Assembly (NCBI RefSeq): GCF_041053055.1
Contig: NZ_CP163443.1
Coordinates: 6,679,001-6,743,000, forward strand
Direction: 5' to 3'
Length of the DNA stretch: 64,000 bases
Origin: Streptomyces sp. R41
Lineage (GTDB): Bacteria; Actinomycetota; Actinomycetes; Streptomycetales; Streptomycetaceae
Positions 34,224-42,800 of this stretch are shown here, piece by piece (position 1 is the first letter of the stretch; every line of letters begins with the position of its first letter). A program made the translations under genes and the position numbers. The notes beneath the pieces are model-generated. The model had not been told where the DNA came from. It was given only the letters and a program-made list of their open reading frames with translations, and ran no database searches.

Positions 34224-35814
34224 GGATCTCCTCGAAGGCGCCGTCGAGCGAGCCCTTCTGGGCGTCGAAGAGGCGGCCGCCGGTCAGGTCGGCGATGTGC
34301 TGGAGTTCGCCGCGGTCGGAGTCGCCGAACAGGATCGGGAAGACGGGTATCTCCCGCTGCCCGACCGGCAGCCCGGCATAGAAGTCGTCGAAGTGGCCGG
34401 GGCTCGCGCCCGTCGTGTTCTCGCCGTCCGTCATCAGCACGATCGACGTGAACGTGTCGTCGTCGGTGCCCAGATGCTCGTACGCCTTCTGCAGCGACGT
34501 ATAGATCGCGGTGTCTCCCTCGGCGCTGAGCGCACGGGTGTCCTTGCGGATCCCGTCGAGTCCCGCCTTCGGGTTCTCGGGCCGCACCACATGCGTGTGG
34601 ACGCTCTTGACCTTCGAGCCGAACGGCATCAGCGTCACCTCCTCGCGGTCGCGGAAGTCGCCCGTCAGATCGGTGAGCGCCTTTTTCAGCCGGGTGAGCC
34701 GGTCGCCGCCCATCGAGCCCGAGGTGTCGAGAACGTATACGGTCCTGGACGGCCGGCGGAGCTTGTTCTCGTAGGAGTCGAGGAGCCGGTCGGCGACGGA
34801 TCGGCTGCCGGGGAAGGGGAGTTCGCGGCGCCTTCCCGTGTCGAGGCCCGCCGCCGGAGGCACCGAGGCGACGACCGGACGGCGGTGCGTGTCACGGGTG
34901 ATCTCGCCCTGCATCTTCGGCGTCCGCAGGGCCTCGGTGAGGCGGCGGACCGTCTCTCGGGTGTCCTTGCTGGACGCGGCCAGGGAGGAGAGGGGGTAGT
35001 CGGCGGTCACCACTCCGTCGCGCGGCCGGATGACCGTCAGGCCCTTCATGCCCTTGAGGACCGACTCGTAGTTGAGGAGCGCGTCCACGGTGCCGCGCCG
35101 CTCGTACGCGGTCGCCAGCCAGCCCGAGGAACCCGACGTCAGCTTCTGTCCCTTGAAGAACTCCCGCAGTTTCGGCGTGGCCTTGTCGACGTCCGCGTCC
35201 GTGAGCGCCGACTGGGCGCCGGAGAGGCCCGAGGCGACCGAAATGAGTGTGGAGAAACCGGAGTTCGAGCGGGCGGGGTCGGTCATGCCGTACGTCAGCT
35301 TCCCGTCCGCCACCGCCTTCTCCACCTGGGACCAGGTGACGTCGTCCGGCTTCCAGCCGAGCGCGCTCACGGTGGCCGGCTTGACTCCGATGGCCACCGG
35401 GCTCGACATGACGGGCGTCTGCGAGACGACCTTCTTCGCCGCGTCCGGGCGAAGGTGCAGATAGTCGTTGGAGGACAGCCACAGCGCGTCGTACGAGCTG
35501 TCCGCCTTGCCCTGCGCGAGCAGGTCCACGGCGGCGAGGGTGCCCATGTAAGTGGGCTTGACCGTGATGCCGGTGTCCTTGTGGATCTGGTCCAACACGG
35601 GCTTCATGTCGCTGAGCTCGCTGGAGGCGAGGATGCGGAGGGTGCCGGGTTCGGGCTTGTCGGCCGGGGTTTTCGTCGCCGTCGTGCAGCCTGCCGTCAC
35701 CAAGGCGAGTGCGAGGGCGGCTGCCGCGCCGTGGGTCGCGTGTGCCCACCCGTTCCGCCCTGCGGAACGATGGCCCACACGCGTCTTCGGCGGTGACCAG
35801 TTGCCGTGTCTCAT
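34210..35814 (-). CDS. Lipoprotein: extracellular solute-binding domain fused to a C-terminal VWA domain
   Basis: 534 residues. A basic N-terminus, hydrophobic stretch and lipobox-like VTAGC (Cys43) suggest a lipoprotein. Residues about 58-330 form a type-2 periplasmic binding fold (LRILASSELSDMKPVL, MGTLAAVDLLAQGKAD, YGMTDPARSNSGFST). Residues about 340-534 form a VWA domain with MIDAS DTSGSM (VYVLDTSGSMGGDR) and LMTDGENTTG. The fusion puts a binding module and a metal-dependent interaction module on the outside of the membrane. It overlaps the downstream gene and its start overlaps the telA-like stop by 4 bp. Confidence 0.88.
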   Translation of the reverse strand: MRHGNWSPPKTRVGHRSAGRNGWAHATHGAAAALALALVTAGCTTATKTPADKPEPGTLRILASSELSDMKPVLDQIHKDTGITVKPTYMGTLAAVDLLAQGKADSSYDALWLSSNDYLHLRPDAAKKVVSQTPVMSSPVAIGVKPATVSALGWKPDDVTWSQVEKAVADGKLTYGMTDPARSNSGFSTLISVASGLSGAQSALTDADVDKATPKLREFFKGQKLTSGSSGWLATAYERRGTVDALLNYESVLKGMKGLTVIRPRDGVVTADYPLSSLAASSKDTRETVRRLTEALRTPKMQGEITRDTHRRPVVASVPPAAGLDTGRRRELPFPGSRSVADRLLDSYENKLRRPSRTVYVLDTSGSMGGDRLTRLKKALTDLTGDFRDREEVTLMPFGSKVKSVHTHVVRPENPKAGLDGIRKDTRALSAEGDTAIYTSLQKAYEHLGTDDDTFTSIVLMTDGENTTGASPGHFDDFYAGLPVGQREIPVFPILFGDSDRGELQHIADLTGGRLFDAQKGSLDGAFEEIRGYQ

Positions 35815-36986
35815 GCGATCCCACCCTCCAACGCACCCTGCGAGCGGCTGCGCTCCAAGTACGCGCTCGCGTGCTGGAGTTCCGACGTCAGGGACTCCAC
35901 CGTCGTCGCCATCGCCTCGGTCGCCTGGACCTTGTACGTGTCGATCGCGTCGAGGGTGCGGTAGATCTGCTGGAAGGCGGTGCGGAGGGTTTCCGCGCCG
36001 ACGGCCGGGTCGGCGGCGATGCGCTGGATCTCGCCGCTCTGGGTGGCGAGCATCTCGGCGTTGCCGCGGATGAGGTCCTCCGTGGTGCCGCGCAGGGCGT
36101 TGACCTGGTCGACGACCTTGCGCTGGTTGTCGAGGGCGGAGGCCAGCATCACGGAGATGCGCAGGGCCGAGACCGTGGTGGTGGCCGCGCGGTCGACGCC
36201 CTTGATCAGCTCGTCGTTGTTGCGCCGGACCACGTCCATGGCCAGGTAGCCCTGGGCACAGACGGCGAGCTGGGTGAGCAGGTCCTGGTGCTTCTGACGG
36301 ACGGGGAAGAGGACGTCGGAGCGGAGGGTGTCGGCCTGCGTAGGGTCCTGGGTCTCCACGCCCGCGATGTGCTCCTCGACCGCCGTGTCCAGGGCCTGGG
36401 TCAGGACGACGTACTCCTGGAGCTTGCCCATCGTCTCCCAGAGCCGTACGCGCTCGGTCTGCAGCGCCGCGTTGTCGCGGCGCAGCTCGTCCTGGCCGCC
36501 GCGCAGGGAGCCCACGATCTTGTTCAACGTGCCTTGTGCGGAGGCGTACTTGGCGACGTGGTCGCGCAGTTTGTTGCCGCCGGGGAGCCGGGACAGGAAC
36601 TTCCTGCCCTTGCTCGCGGGCAGGTCACGCGGGTCCAGGTCCTCGACCACGCGGCGGAGTTCGACGAGCGAGCCCGCGACATGCGACTGGGCGTCCTCGC
36701 CCTTGCCCGGCAGACTGCGCAGGGTGCGCTCCAGCATCCGGTTGGACTGCGCGGCGGCGCCCCGCATCTCGCCGGCGCCCAGGCCCGCGATCTCCCCGAC
36801 CTTGCCGGCGAATTCCGGCGAGCGGGCGTCGAGGGTGGCGAGCCCGCCGACGTAATCGGCGGCGCGCCGCGCCATCTCGTCCCGCACGGACGGGTCGACG
36901 GGGACGAGCCCGCCGGCCTTCTCACGGGGCACGGGCGCGACGGCCTCGGGCGGTGTGAGGGTCAACTCGTTCTGTTCGGTTGTCAT
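35811..36986 (-). CDS. TelA-family toxic anion resistance protein
   Basis: 391 residues, an elongated helical cytoplasmic protein. TelA features are SLPGKGEDAQSHVA-like loops, LPGGNKLRDHVAKYASAQ and the long helix ETMGKLQEYVVLTQALD. The family was defined by tellurite resistance (kilA/telA) and belongs with Ter systems. GGGGGAAG precedes the ATG at 36984-36986. It is 13 bp after the upstream binding-protein gene and overlaps the binding-protein-VWA gene by 4 bp, so all four minus-strand genes are one operon. Confidence 0.92.
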   Translation of the reverse strand: MTTEQNELTLTPPEAVAPVPREKAGGLVPVDPSVRDEMARRAADYVGGLATLDARSPEFAGKVGEIAGLGAGEMRGAAAQSNRMLERTLRSLPGKGEDAQSHVAGSLVELRRVVEDLDPRDLPASKGRKFLSRLPGGNKLRDHVAKYASAQGTLNKIVGSLRGGQDELRRDNAALQTERVRLWETMGKLQEYVVLTQALDTAVEEHIAGVETQDPTQADTLRSDVLFPVRQKHQDLLTQLAVCAQGYLAMDVVRRNNDELIKGVDRAATTTVSALRISVMLASALDNQRKVVDQVNALRGTTEDLIRGNAEMLATQSGEIQRIAADPAVGAETLRTAFQQIYRTLDAIDTYKVQATEAMATTVESLTSELQHASAYLERSRSQGALEGGIA

Positions 36987-36999
36987 GTGTCGCTTCCCC

Positions 37000-38073
37000 C
37001 TAGTTCCCGGCCCGGCGCGCCATCTCGTGCAGCACCTTGGAGGCGGGCACGGGCACCTGCCGGACACCGGTCAGCTTCTGGTTGAGATACGCGGTGTGGC
37101 TCGCGGTCGCCGCCGTGAACTCGGCGGTCGCGCCCTGCGGCCGGAACCCGTGCCGGACGGCGAGCTTGCGCAACGTCGGGTCACTGCTGAGGAGTTCACC
37201 GAGCGCGCGGCCCCGCGGCGTGAGCGGTACGACGGTGTGGTCGCTGTTCGCCGTGGTGTCCGGGTAGAGGACGGTGAGGTCGCCGACGTTCTGGCCCTCG
37301 GTGAGCAGCGAGGCGACCTGCGACTCGTACACGAGGACGAGCGGGTTGCCCGCGCCGCTGATGAAGTCCCTGAACGCCGCGTCCGTGCTGGGCTGTTGGG
37401 CGCCCTGGACGCTGATCAGCTTGTGCATCAGGGGCGCGGTGCGCTCGACGGCGGCGGTGTCGGCGGCCACGCGTCCGCCGTCGGCGACGTACGAGGCGGC
37501 GGCGAGGTAGAGGGCGCCGGAGTTGGAGGTGGCGGGGTCGGTGGTGGCGATGTAGAGCGTGCCGGTCAACTCCCCGTACGCCTTGGCCCCCTTGAGCTGC
37601 TGCCACGTCCGGTCGTGCTTGGCCGCGTCGAGGTAGGCGGCCATCTTGAGGGTGCCGGTGTTCTTGTCGAGGGTGGCGAGTCCATTGGCGGCGAGTACTT
37701 GGGCCGCGCTGCGATGGGCCACCACGACAAGGGGCGAGTAGAAGGGCCGGGGGAGGGGCTGTTGTGCGTGGTACTTGTCGGCGAGCTCGTCGGCCGGCGC
37801 CTGGCTGGACGGGAAGGCGAAGTCGTACCCCTTGAGGTCGAGCCCCTCCATGGCCCAGGACCCGGAGGTCTCCGTCTTCACGGTGTAGCCCTTGGCAGCG
37901 AGGGCCTTCACCACGTCGGGATCGGCGAAGAACTCCGCCTTCTCCGAACCGATCACTCCCTGCACGGTCTTCGTTGCCGTGCCCTTGTCCTGACCATTGC
38001 GGCCTGCGACGACGGCTGCTACCACTCCGCCGATCAGCAGTACCGCCAGGACGATCCCTGCGATACGTCTCAC
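37000..38073 (-). CDS. Membrane-anchored extracellular substrate-binding domain protein
   Basis: 357 residues. One N-terminal membrane helix (IAGIVLAVLLIGGVVAAVVA) anchors a type-2 periplasmic binding domain: GVIGSEKAEFFADPDVVKAL, FAFPSSQAPADEL, and the conserved TTDPATSNSGALY loop, which is like the ligand-binding loop in the neighbouring fusion (TDPARSNSG). There are no ABC permease genes nearby, so it probably senses rather than transports. The GTG at 38071-38073 is chosen; GTG 38088 is an alternative, and neither has an ideal ribosome-binding site. First gene of the telA operon. Confidence 0.85.
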   Translation of the reverse strand: MRRIAGIVLAVLLIGGVVAAVVAGRNGQDKGTATKTVQGVIGSEKAEFFADPDVVKALAAKGYTVKTETSGSWAMEGLDLKGYDFAFPSSQAPADELADKYHAQQPLPRPFYSPLVVVAHRSAAQVLAANGLATLDKNTGTLKMAAYLDAAKHDRTWQQLKGAKAYGELTGTLYIATTDPATSNSGALYLAAASYVADGGRVAADTAAVERTAPLMHKLISVQGAQQPSTDAAFRDFISGAGNPLVLVYESQVASLLTEGQNVGDLTVLYPDTTANSDHTVVPLTPRGRALGELLSSDPTLRKLAVRHGFRPQGATAEFTAATASHTAYLNQKLTGVRQVPVPASKVLHEMARRAGN

Positions 38074-38200
38074 GCCTGGAGCGTGCACCTCGGAATCCAA
38101 CGTTCCCCGTCTCGGGGGGTGAACACGGGGTGACCACCGGGTCCCGGCTTGCAACCGGAACCCGGGGTGCCACTATGTGCGGCCGCGAGGCTGTTCAGTG

Positions 38201-38230
38201 CCTGCCCTCCCCAGCGCCGGGGAGGGCAGG
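38201..38230 (-). terminator. Strong hairpin terminator upstream of the telA operon
   Basis: Perfect 12-bp arms CCTGCCCTCCCC (38201-38212) and its complement (38219-38230) with a 6-nt loop. It lies about 98 bp beyond the stop of the minus-strand gene 38329-38751 and insulates the telA operon from it. Confidence 0.8.
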
Positions 38231-38328
38231 TCTCCCGCGGCTCAGGCCGACGCAGTGTTGTGGCAACCCGGTCCGCGCGTCGCTGCGGGTGCGCGCGGAC
38301 CGGGGCCGTTCGAGGGGAGCCGTGGGGC

Positions 38329-38751
38329 TCAGTGGGGTGCGAGTTCGCGGGGGTCGGCGGCGGATGCGTGGGCGTCCATGCGCTCGGCCGCCAGGATCGC
38401 GGCGGCGGTGTCGGCGCGGGACGCCGCGACGACGAGGGCGCGCCCGGCGAGCGCGTGCGCCCGCTGGTGGAGCGCCACGACGCCGGGTTCGTGGATGGCG
38501 GTGGCCACCGTGGACCGTACGGGCGCCGACCCTCCACGCAGTCGGGCCACCTGCTCGGCGAGCCGCTCGGTGGCGGCGTCCAGGTCGGCGGACGGCGCGA
38601 GGGCGCGGATCTCGTCCGTCACCGCGAGCAGCGCCGCGAGGTGACCGGCGAGCTGGATGTCCAGCTCCTCCTCGCGCGACCGGTGGGGGAAGTCGGAGGG
38701 GGTGGTGCCGGCCATCGTGTGGACCGACTTGGTGCGGATCGGTTCGTACAT
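38329..38751 (-). CDS. Conserved hypothetical all-helical protein
   Basis: 140 residues. An N-terminal MYEPIRTKSVHTMAG segment precedes a helical Ala-rich body (ELDIQLAGHLAALLAVTDEI, TERLAEQVARLRG). No signal, no membrane segment. I recall the N-terminus from other Streptomyces genomes but know no function. GGAGG lies 7 nt upstream of the ATG, and an inverted repeat lies about 40 bp further upstream. A strong hairpin follows the gene. Confidence 0.75.
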   Translation of the reverse strand: MYEPIRTKSVHTMAGTTPSDFPHRSREEELDIQLAGHLAALLAVTDEIRALAPSADLDAATERLAEQVARLRGGSAPVRSTVATAIHEPGVVALHQRAHALAGRALVVAASRADTAAAILAAERMDAHASAADPRELAPH

Positions 38752-38790
38752 GGGACGGCCTCCTGTGCTCTGACAGGAAACCATCCTAGC

Positions 38791-38805
38791 TTAGATTTCG
38801 TCTAA
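38791..38805. promoter_or_regulatory. TTAGA-N5-TCTAA inverted repeat upstream of the conserved hypothetical gene
   Basis: TTAGATTTCGTCTAA: perfect 5-bp arms in an unusually A/T-rich spot, 39 bp from the ATG of the minus-strand gene. Fur/PerR-type boxes look like this, but the regulator is unknown. Confidence 0.5.
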
Positions 38806-38854
38806 AGTTGAGCCCGGTCGCAGAAGTCGTCACAGCGCACACACAGCGTGAGTG

Positions 38855-40066
38855 TCACGGCTGGCTGTAGCCGTCCAGGAAGTTCCCGATCCGCGTCACC
38901 GCGTCGGTCAGATCCCCGACCGTCGGCAGCGTGACCACCCGGAAGTGGTCCGACTCGGGCCAGTTGAAGCCCGTCCCCTGGACGACCATGATCTTCTCGC
39001 GGCGCAGCAGGTCGAGCACCATCTGCCGGTCGTCCTTGATCTTGAAGACCTTCGGGTCGAGGCGCGGGAAGAGGTACAGCGCCCCCTTCGGCTTCACACA
39101 GCTCACGCCCGGGATCTGCGTCAGCAACTCGTAGGCGACGTCCCGCTGTTCCTTCAGCCGCCCGCCGGGCAGCACCAGGTCGTTGATCGTCTGGCGTCCG
39201 CTCAGCGCGGCGACCACACCGTGCTGACCCGGCATGTTCGCGCACAGCCGCATGTTCGCGAGGATCGTCAGACCCTCGATGTAGGAGTCCGCGTGCGCGC
39301 GCGGGCCCGAGATCGACATCCAGCCCACCCGGTAGCCCGCCACCCGGTACGCCTTCGACATGCCGTTGAAGGTGAGCGTGAGCAGGTCCGGGGCGATCGC
39401 GGCGGTCGCCGTGTGCGTGGCACCGTCGTACAGGATCTTGTCGTAGATCTCGTCGGAGCAGACGAGGAGGTTGTGGCGCCGGGCGATGTCCGTCAGGCCC
39501 CGGATCATCGCCTCGTCGTACACCGCACCCGTCGGGTTGTTCGGGTTGATGATCACGATCGCCTTGGTGCGGTCGGTGACCTTCCGCTCCACGTCCGCGA
39601 GGTCGGGCATCCAGTCGGACTGCTCGTCGCAGTGGTAGTGCACGGCCGTACCGCCGGAGAGCGAGACCGCGGCGGTCCACAGCGGGTAGTCCGGCGCCGG
39701 TACGAGCACCTCGTCGCCGTCGTCCAGCAGGCCCTGCATCGCCATCACGATCAGCTCGGAGACGCCGTTGCCGATGAAGACGTGCTCGACGTCCGTCTCG
39801 ATGCCGAGCGTCTGGTTGTGCATGACCACCGCTCGGCGGGCCGCGAGCAGGCCCTTCGCGTCGCCGTAACCGTGGGCCGACGAGACGTTGCGGAGGATGT
39901 CCTCCAGGATCTCGGGCGGGCACTCGAAACCGAACGCCGCCGGGTTGCCCGTGTTGAGCTTGAGGATGCGGTGACCGGCAGCTTCGAGCCGCATCGCCTC
40001 CTCAAGAACCGGACCCCGGATCTCGTAGCAGACGTTGGCGAGCTTCGTGGACTGGATCACCTGCAT
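38855..40066 (-). CDS. Alanine-type PLP aminotransferase (AlaA/AlaT-like, class I)
   Basis: 403 residues of the fold-type I aminotransferase family. Motifs are NTGNPAAFGF, PDYPLWTAAVSLSGG, the substrate-cofactor motif IINPNNPTGAVY, DEIYDKILY and the PLP lysine in NGMSKAYRVAGYRVGW. The YRVAGYRVGW and GLTILANMRLCANMPGQH segments are typical of AlaA/AlaT and of Streptomyces homologues. It should interconvert alanine/2-oxoglutarate and pyruvate/glutamate. ATG 40064-40066 is preferred over an upstream ATG that would add an unlikely arginine-rich leader. Stands alone. Confidence 0.9.
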   Translation of the reverse strand: MQVIQSTKLANVCYEIRGPVLEEAMRLEAAGHRILKLNTGNPAAFGFECPPEILEDILRNVSSAHGYGDAKGLLAARRAVVMHNQTLGIETDVEHVFIGNGVSELIVMAMQGLLDDGDEVLVPAPDYPLWTAAVSLSGGTAVHYHCDEQSDWMPDLADVERKVTDRTKAIVIINPNNPTGAVYDEAMIRGLTDIARRHNLLVCSDEIYDKILYDGATHTATAAIAPDLLTLTFNGMSKAYRVAGYRVGWMSISGPRAHADSYIEGLTILANMRLCANMPGQHGVVAALSGRQTINDLVLPGGRLKEQRDVAYELLTQIPGVSCVKPKGALYLFPRLDPKVFKIKDDRQMVLDLLRREKIMVVQGTGFNWPESDHFRVVTLPTVGDLTDAVTRIGNFLDGYSQP

Positions 40067-40192
40067 GTCCGTGAGCTTACGGCCGCGTAACGCTCCGCGG
40101 GGGGTGTTTTCCACCACGTGAGACGTGCCGGTTTGTTCATCTTTGTCCGCCGGCTACGCCGCAAGCCCTTGCGGTCTCTACAATGCGCGGCC

Positions 40193-40888
40193 ATGTCCTG
40201 GCAGCCCGGCGAACCCGAAGCCCCGCCGAAGGTGTACCTCCCGCAGAGCGACGGCGAGGCGCCCCCGGCCTATGAGGCGTACATGGACCCGGCCGAGGCG
40301 CACGGCTGGAAGAAGGGGTACGAAGAGGGCGGTGACGGTGCCCCCGTCGCCCGGGAGGCGTACGGGGACGGCGACGACACCCTCGTACAGGAGGCCGTTC
40401 CCGGCGACCCCTCGGGGCGCCGCGACCGGCTGCTGCGTCGACGCCGTGCCCGGCTGCTGCGCCGGCTGGCCGTGGGCGGCGGGGCGGTGTGCGTCGTCCT
40501 CCTCGCCGTCGTGATCTCGGGAGCGTTCGACTCCGGGTCGCCCAAGGGGTCGGGCGGTACGGGCGGGGAGCCCGCTTCGCCCCCGCACCTCGCCACGGGG
40601 TCCGCCGCACCCGCGCAGGGCTCCGGTGAGAGCGCGGGAACCTCCTCGGCGGGATCGGCGGGATCGGCGGGATCGGCGGGATCGGCGGGCCCGTCGCCCA
40701 CCGCGTCGCCGGGGGCGTCCGAGAGCGCGGGCGACGCTTCCTCCTCGCCGAGTGCGTCCCCGTCCGCGAGCGACTCGAATCCCCCCGCGTCCACGGCTCC
40801 CGCGACCGCCACGGCCACCTCCACGACCGAGGGCGGCCCGGGCAACTCCAACGGCCACGGCCAAGGATCCACGAAGCGGCCCAAGTAG
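40193..40888 (+). CDS. Single-pass membrane protein with a Ser/Ala/Gly-rich external tail
   Basis: 231 residues. A cytoplasmic part of about 80 residues with acidic and proline-rich stretches (PAYEAYMDPAEAHGWKKGYE), an arginine-rich stop (RRDRLLRRRRARLLRRL), one membrane helix (AVCVVLLAVVISGAF) and a low-complexity outer tail of about 115 residues with GSAGSAGSAGSAG and many Ser/Thr/Pro, as in wall-spanning linkers. A 9-bp GATCGGCGG motif repeats about four times (40655-40690). Function unknown. Confidence 0.75.
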   Translation: MSWQPGEPEAPPKVYLPQSDGEAPPAYEAYMDPAEAHGWKKGYEEGGDGAPVAREAYGDGDDTLVQEAVPGDPSGRRDRLLRRRRARLLRRLAVGGGAVCVVLLAVVISGAFDSGSPKGSGGTGGEPASPPHLATGSAAPAQGSGESAGTSSAGSAGSAGSAGSAGPSPTASPGASESAGDASSSPSASPSASDSNPPASTAPATATATSTTEGGPGNSNGHGQGSTKRPK

Positions 40889-40934
40889 CCGCCGGTGCCA
40901 GTAGGTTGGCCCTGCTGTGAGGGGGAGGCAGGGC

Positions 40935-42689
40935 ATGGAGTTCTCGCTGTTGAACGACGAGCCGGTGATGGAGCCGGGTGAGGATCGACTGGGGACGGAG
41001 CGGGCCGCGCACGAGCTCGCCAAGCTCCTGTACGACTCCCGCGCCGCGACCCCGTTCACCCTGGCCGTCGACGCCGGCTGGGGCATGGGCAAGAGCACCC
41101 TGATGCGCCTGGTGGACGCGGAACTGCGGAAGAAGTACGACGTCCCGACGCTCTGGTACAACGCCTGGACCTCTACCGGGGCGGACGCGCTGGAAGGCCT
41201 GATCAAGTCGGTCCTGGCGAAGTTCGACACGCGACTGCTGCGGCGGGCGGCCCAGCGGGTGTCGGAGCAGCGGGCGGTCATCGGAGTGGCGCGGGCCGCG
41301 CTGACGCTCCTCGCCGGGCCGCTCGGGGCCGCCGGACTCGTCGACCGTCTGTGGCGCGACCTCTCCGTCGACGCGCAGTCCCGCAACGCGATGCGGGACG
41401 AGCTGCGCAAGCTGGCCACCCAGTGGGCGGAGTCCACGCCGTACGAGCCCCGGAAGATGCTCGTCGTCTTCGTCGACGACCTCGACCGCTGCTCGGAGGA
41501 GACGATCCTCGCGGTGTGCGAGGCGGTCAAGGTGTATCTGGATGTCCCCGGGCTGGCCTTCGTCGTCGGCTGCGACCGTTCGGCGCTCGGGCCCTCCGGG
41601 CTGCTGAGGGATCTGTCTCCGGCCGGATCCGCGTTCATGGAGAAGATCTTCCAGACGAGCTATCGGGTGCCGGTGCCGGGCGTCGACAAGGTCAAGGAGT
41701 ACGTCGGCCACTGCGCCGAGCGGTCCGGCATCCAGGATCTGTTGACCGAGAGCCTGGTCGACCTGATCGCCGCTCACTCGTCCCGGAACCCGCGCCGGAT
41801 CAAGCGGCTCATCAACGGGTTCGGGCTGGAGAGCGCGCTCAACCTCGTGTGGAAGGGGTTCAGTTCGGGGACGGTGATCCGAGTCCTCCTGCTCCAGCAG
41901 CTGTACCCGGACTTCTACCGCACACTGCTCGCCCGCGAGGGCGCCGACGTGCACGCGATCCACGAGTTCCTCCGTTACCGCACGGCGCGACAGGTGCTGA
42001 GCCGCCCGTCCGTCCGGCCCGCGGACGGCACCTGGGAAGCCGCGGCGAACTGCCTGGCCGCGTATGACCTGGACGCGCCGGATCGGGAACTTCCCGGGGT
42101 CTGGGGCACTCGGCTCGCCGAGCTGGAGGGGTATGTGCCCACCGGTTTTCCGGAGCTGGCGCGCGATCAGAACTTCGTGGCCCTGGTCGACGAACTGGTC
42201 GTGCTGGCGGAACTGGACGATCTGGTGGAGCGGTTGCAGCAAGGCGTCCCCGGAGTCGCCGCGGCCCGCTCCGAGGAGCCACCGGCGGCCGGGACCTCCG
42301 GCTCTGCCGCGCCCTCGTACGCCGGGAAACACGTGCTGTGGATCGACGACCATCCGGACGGGAACGCCGCGTTCGTCGAGCGTCTGGAGTCCCAGGGGGC
42401 GAAGGTCTGGCCGGCCACCGACCGGGAACGGGCCGAGCACGTTCTCGGCGTCACCCGCATCGACCTGCTGATCTCCGACGTGCAGCGTGGACTCGACCGC
42501 GACGCGGGTATCACCGATCTGCAGGACTGGCGCGACCGCGACCGCTACAAGGGGCCCGCCGTGTTCTTCACCAGCCGCATCACCCCGAACCGCGAGGCCC
42601 GGTCCCGGGAACTCGGTGCTTGGGTCGCGACATCCCCGCCGATGCTCTTCCAATACATCGGCGCGGCACTCGAACCAGCCGACCCCTAG
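40935..42689 (+). CDS. KAP-family P-loop NTPase fused to a C-terminal receiver-like domain
   Basis: 584 residues. The N-terminal KAP NTPase (about 20-420) has Walker A GWGMGKST (residues 48-55), Walker B MLVVFVDDLDRC and sensor PRRIKRLINGF, with an inserted hydrophobic stretch (AVIGVARAALTLLAGPLGAAGL) as in KAP proteins anchored in membranes. An Ala/Pro/Glu linker leads to about 115 residues with a CheY-like layout: VLWIDDHPDG (acidic pair), LLISDVQRG (Asp at the phosphoacceptor position) and VFFTSRI (Ser/Thr switch). The usual lysine near the end is not seen, so phosphorylation is uncertain. ATG 40935 has GGAGG 6 nt upstream. Confidence 0.85.
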   Translation: MEFSLLNDEPVMEPGEDRLGTERAAHELAKLLYDSRAATPFTLAVDAGWGMGKSTLMRLVDAELRKKYDVPTLWYNAWTSTGADALEGLIKSVLAKFDTRLLRRAAQRVSEQRAVIGVARAALTLLAGPLGAAGLVDRLWRDLSVDAQSRNAMRDELRKLATQWAESTPYEPRKMLVVFVDDLDRCSEETILAVCEAVKVYLDVPGLAFVVGCDRSALGPSGLLRDLSPAGSAFMEKIFQTSYRVPVPGVDKVKEYVGHCAERSGIQDLLTESLVDLIAAHSSRNPRRIKRLINGFGLESALNLVWKGFSSGTVIRVLLLQQLYPDFYRTLLAREGADVHAIHEFLRYRTARQVLSRPSVRPADGTWEAAANCLAAYDLDAPDRELPGVWGTRLAELEGYVPTGFPELARDQNFVALVDELVVLAELDDLVERLQQGVPGVAAARSEEPPAAGTSGSAAPSYAGKHVLWIDDHPDGNAAFVERLESQGAKVWPATDRERAEHVLGVTRIDLLISDVQRGLDRDAGITDLQDWRDRDRYKGPAVFFTSRITPNREARSRELGAWVATSPPMLFQYIGAALEPADP

Positions 42690-42800
42690 GCCAAAAACAA
42701 CTCCTTGCCCCCCAACCCCCCTCCCCTCACAATGCGCATGACAAATCAACAGGTGACCGGAAAACCTTCGGTCGCCCAAGTCGCAAGAGGGGACCCCCAC

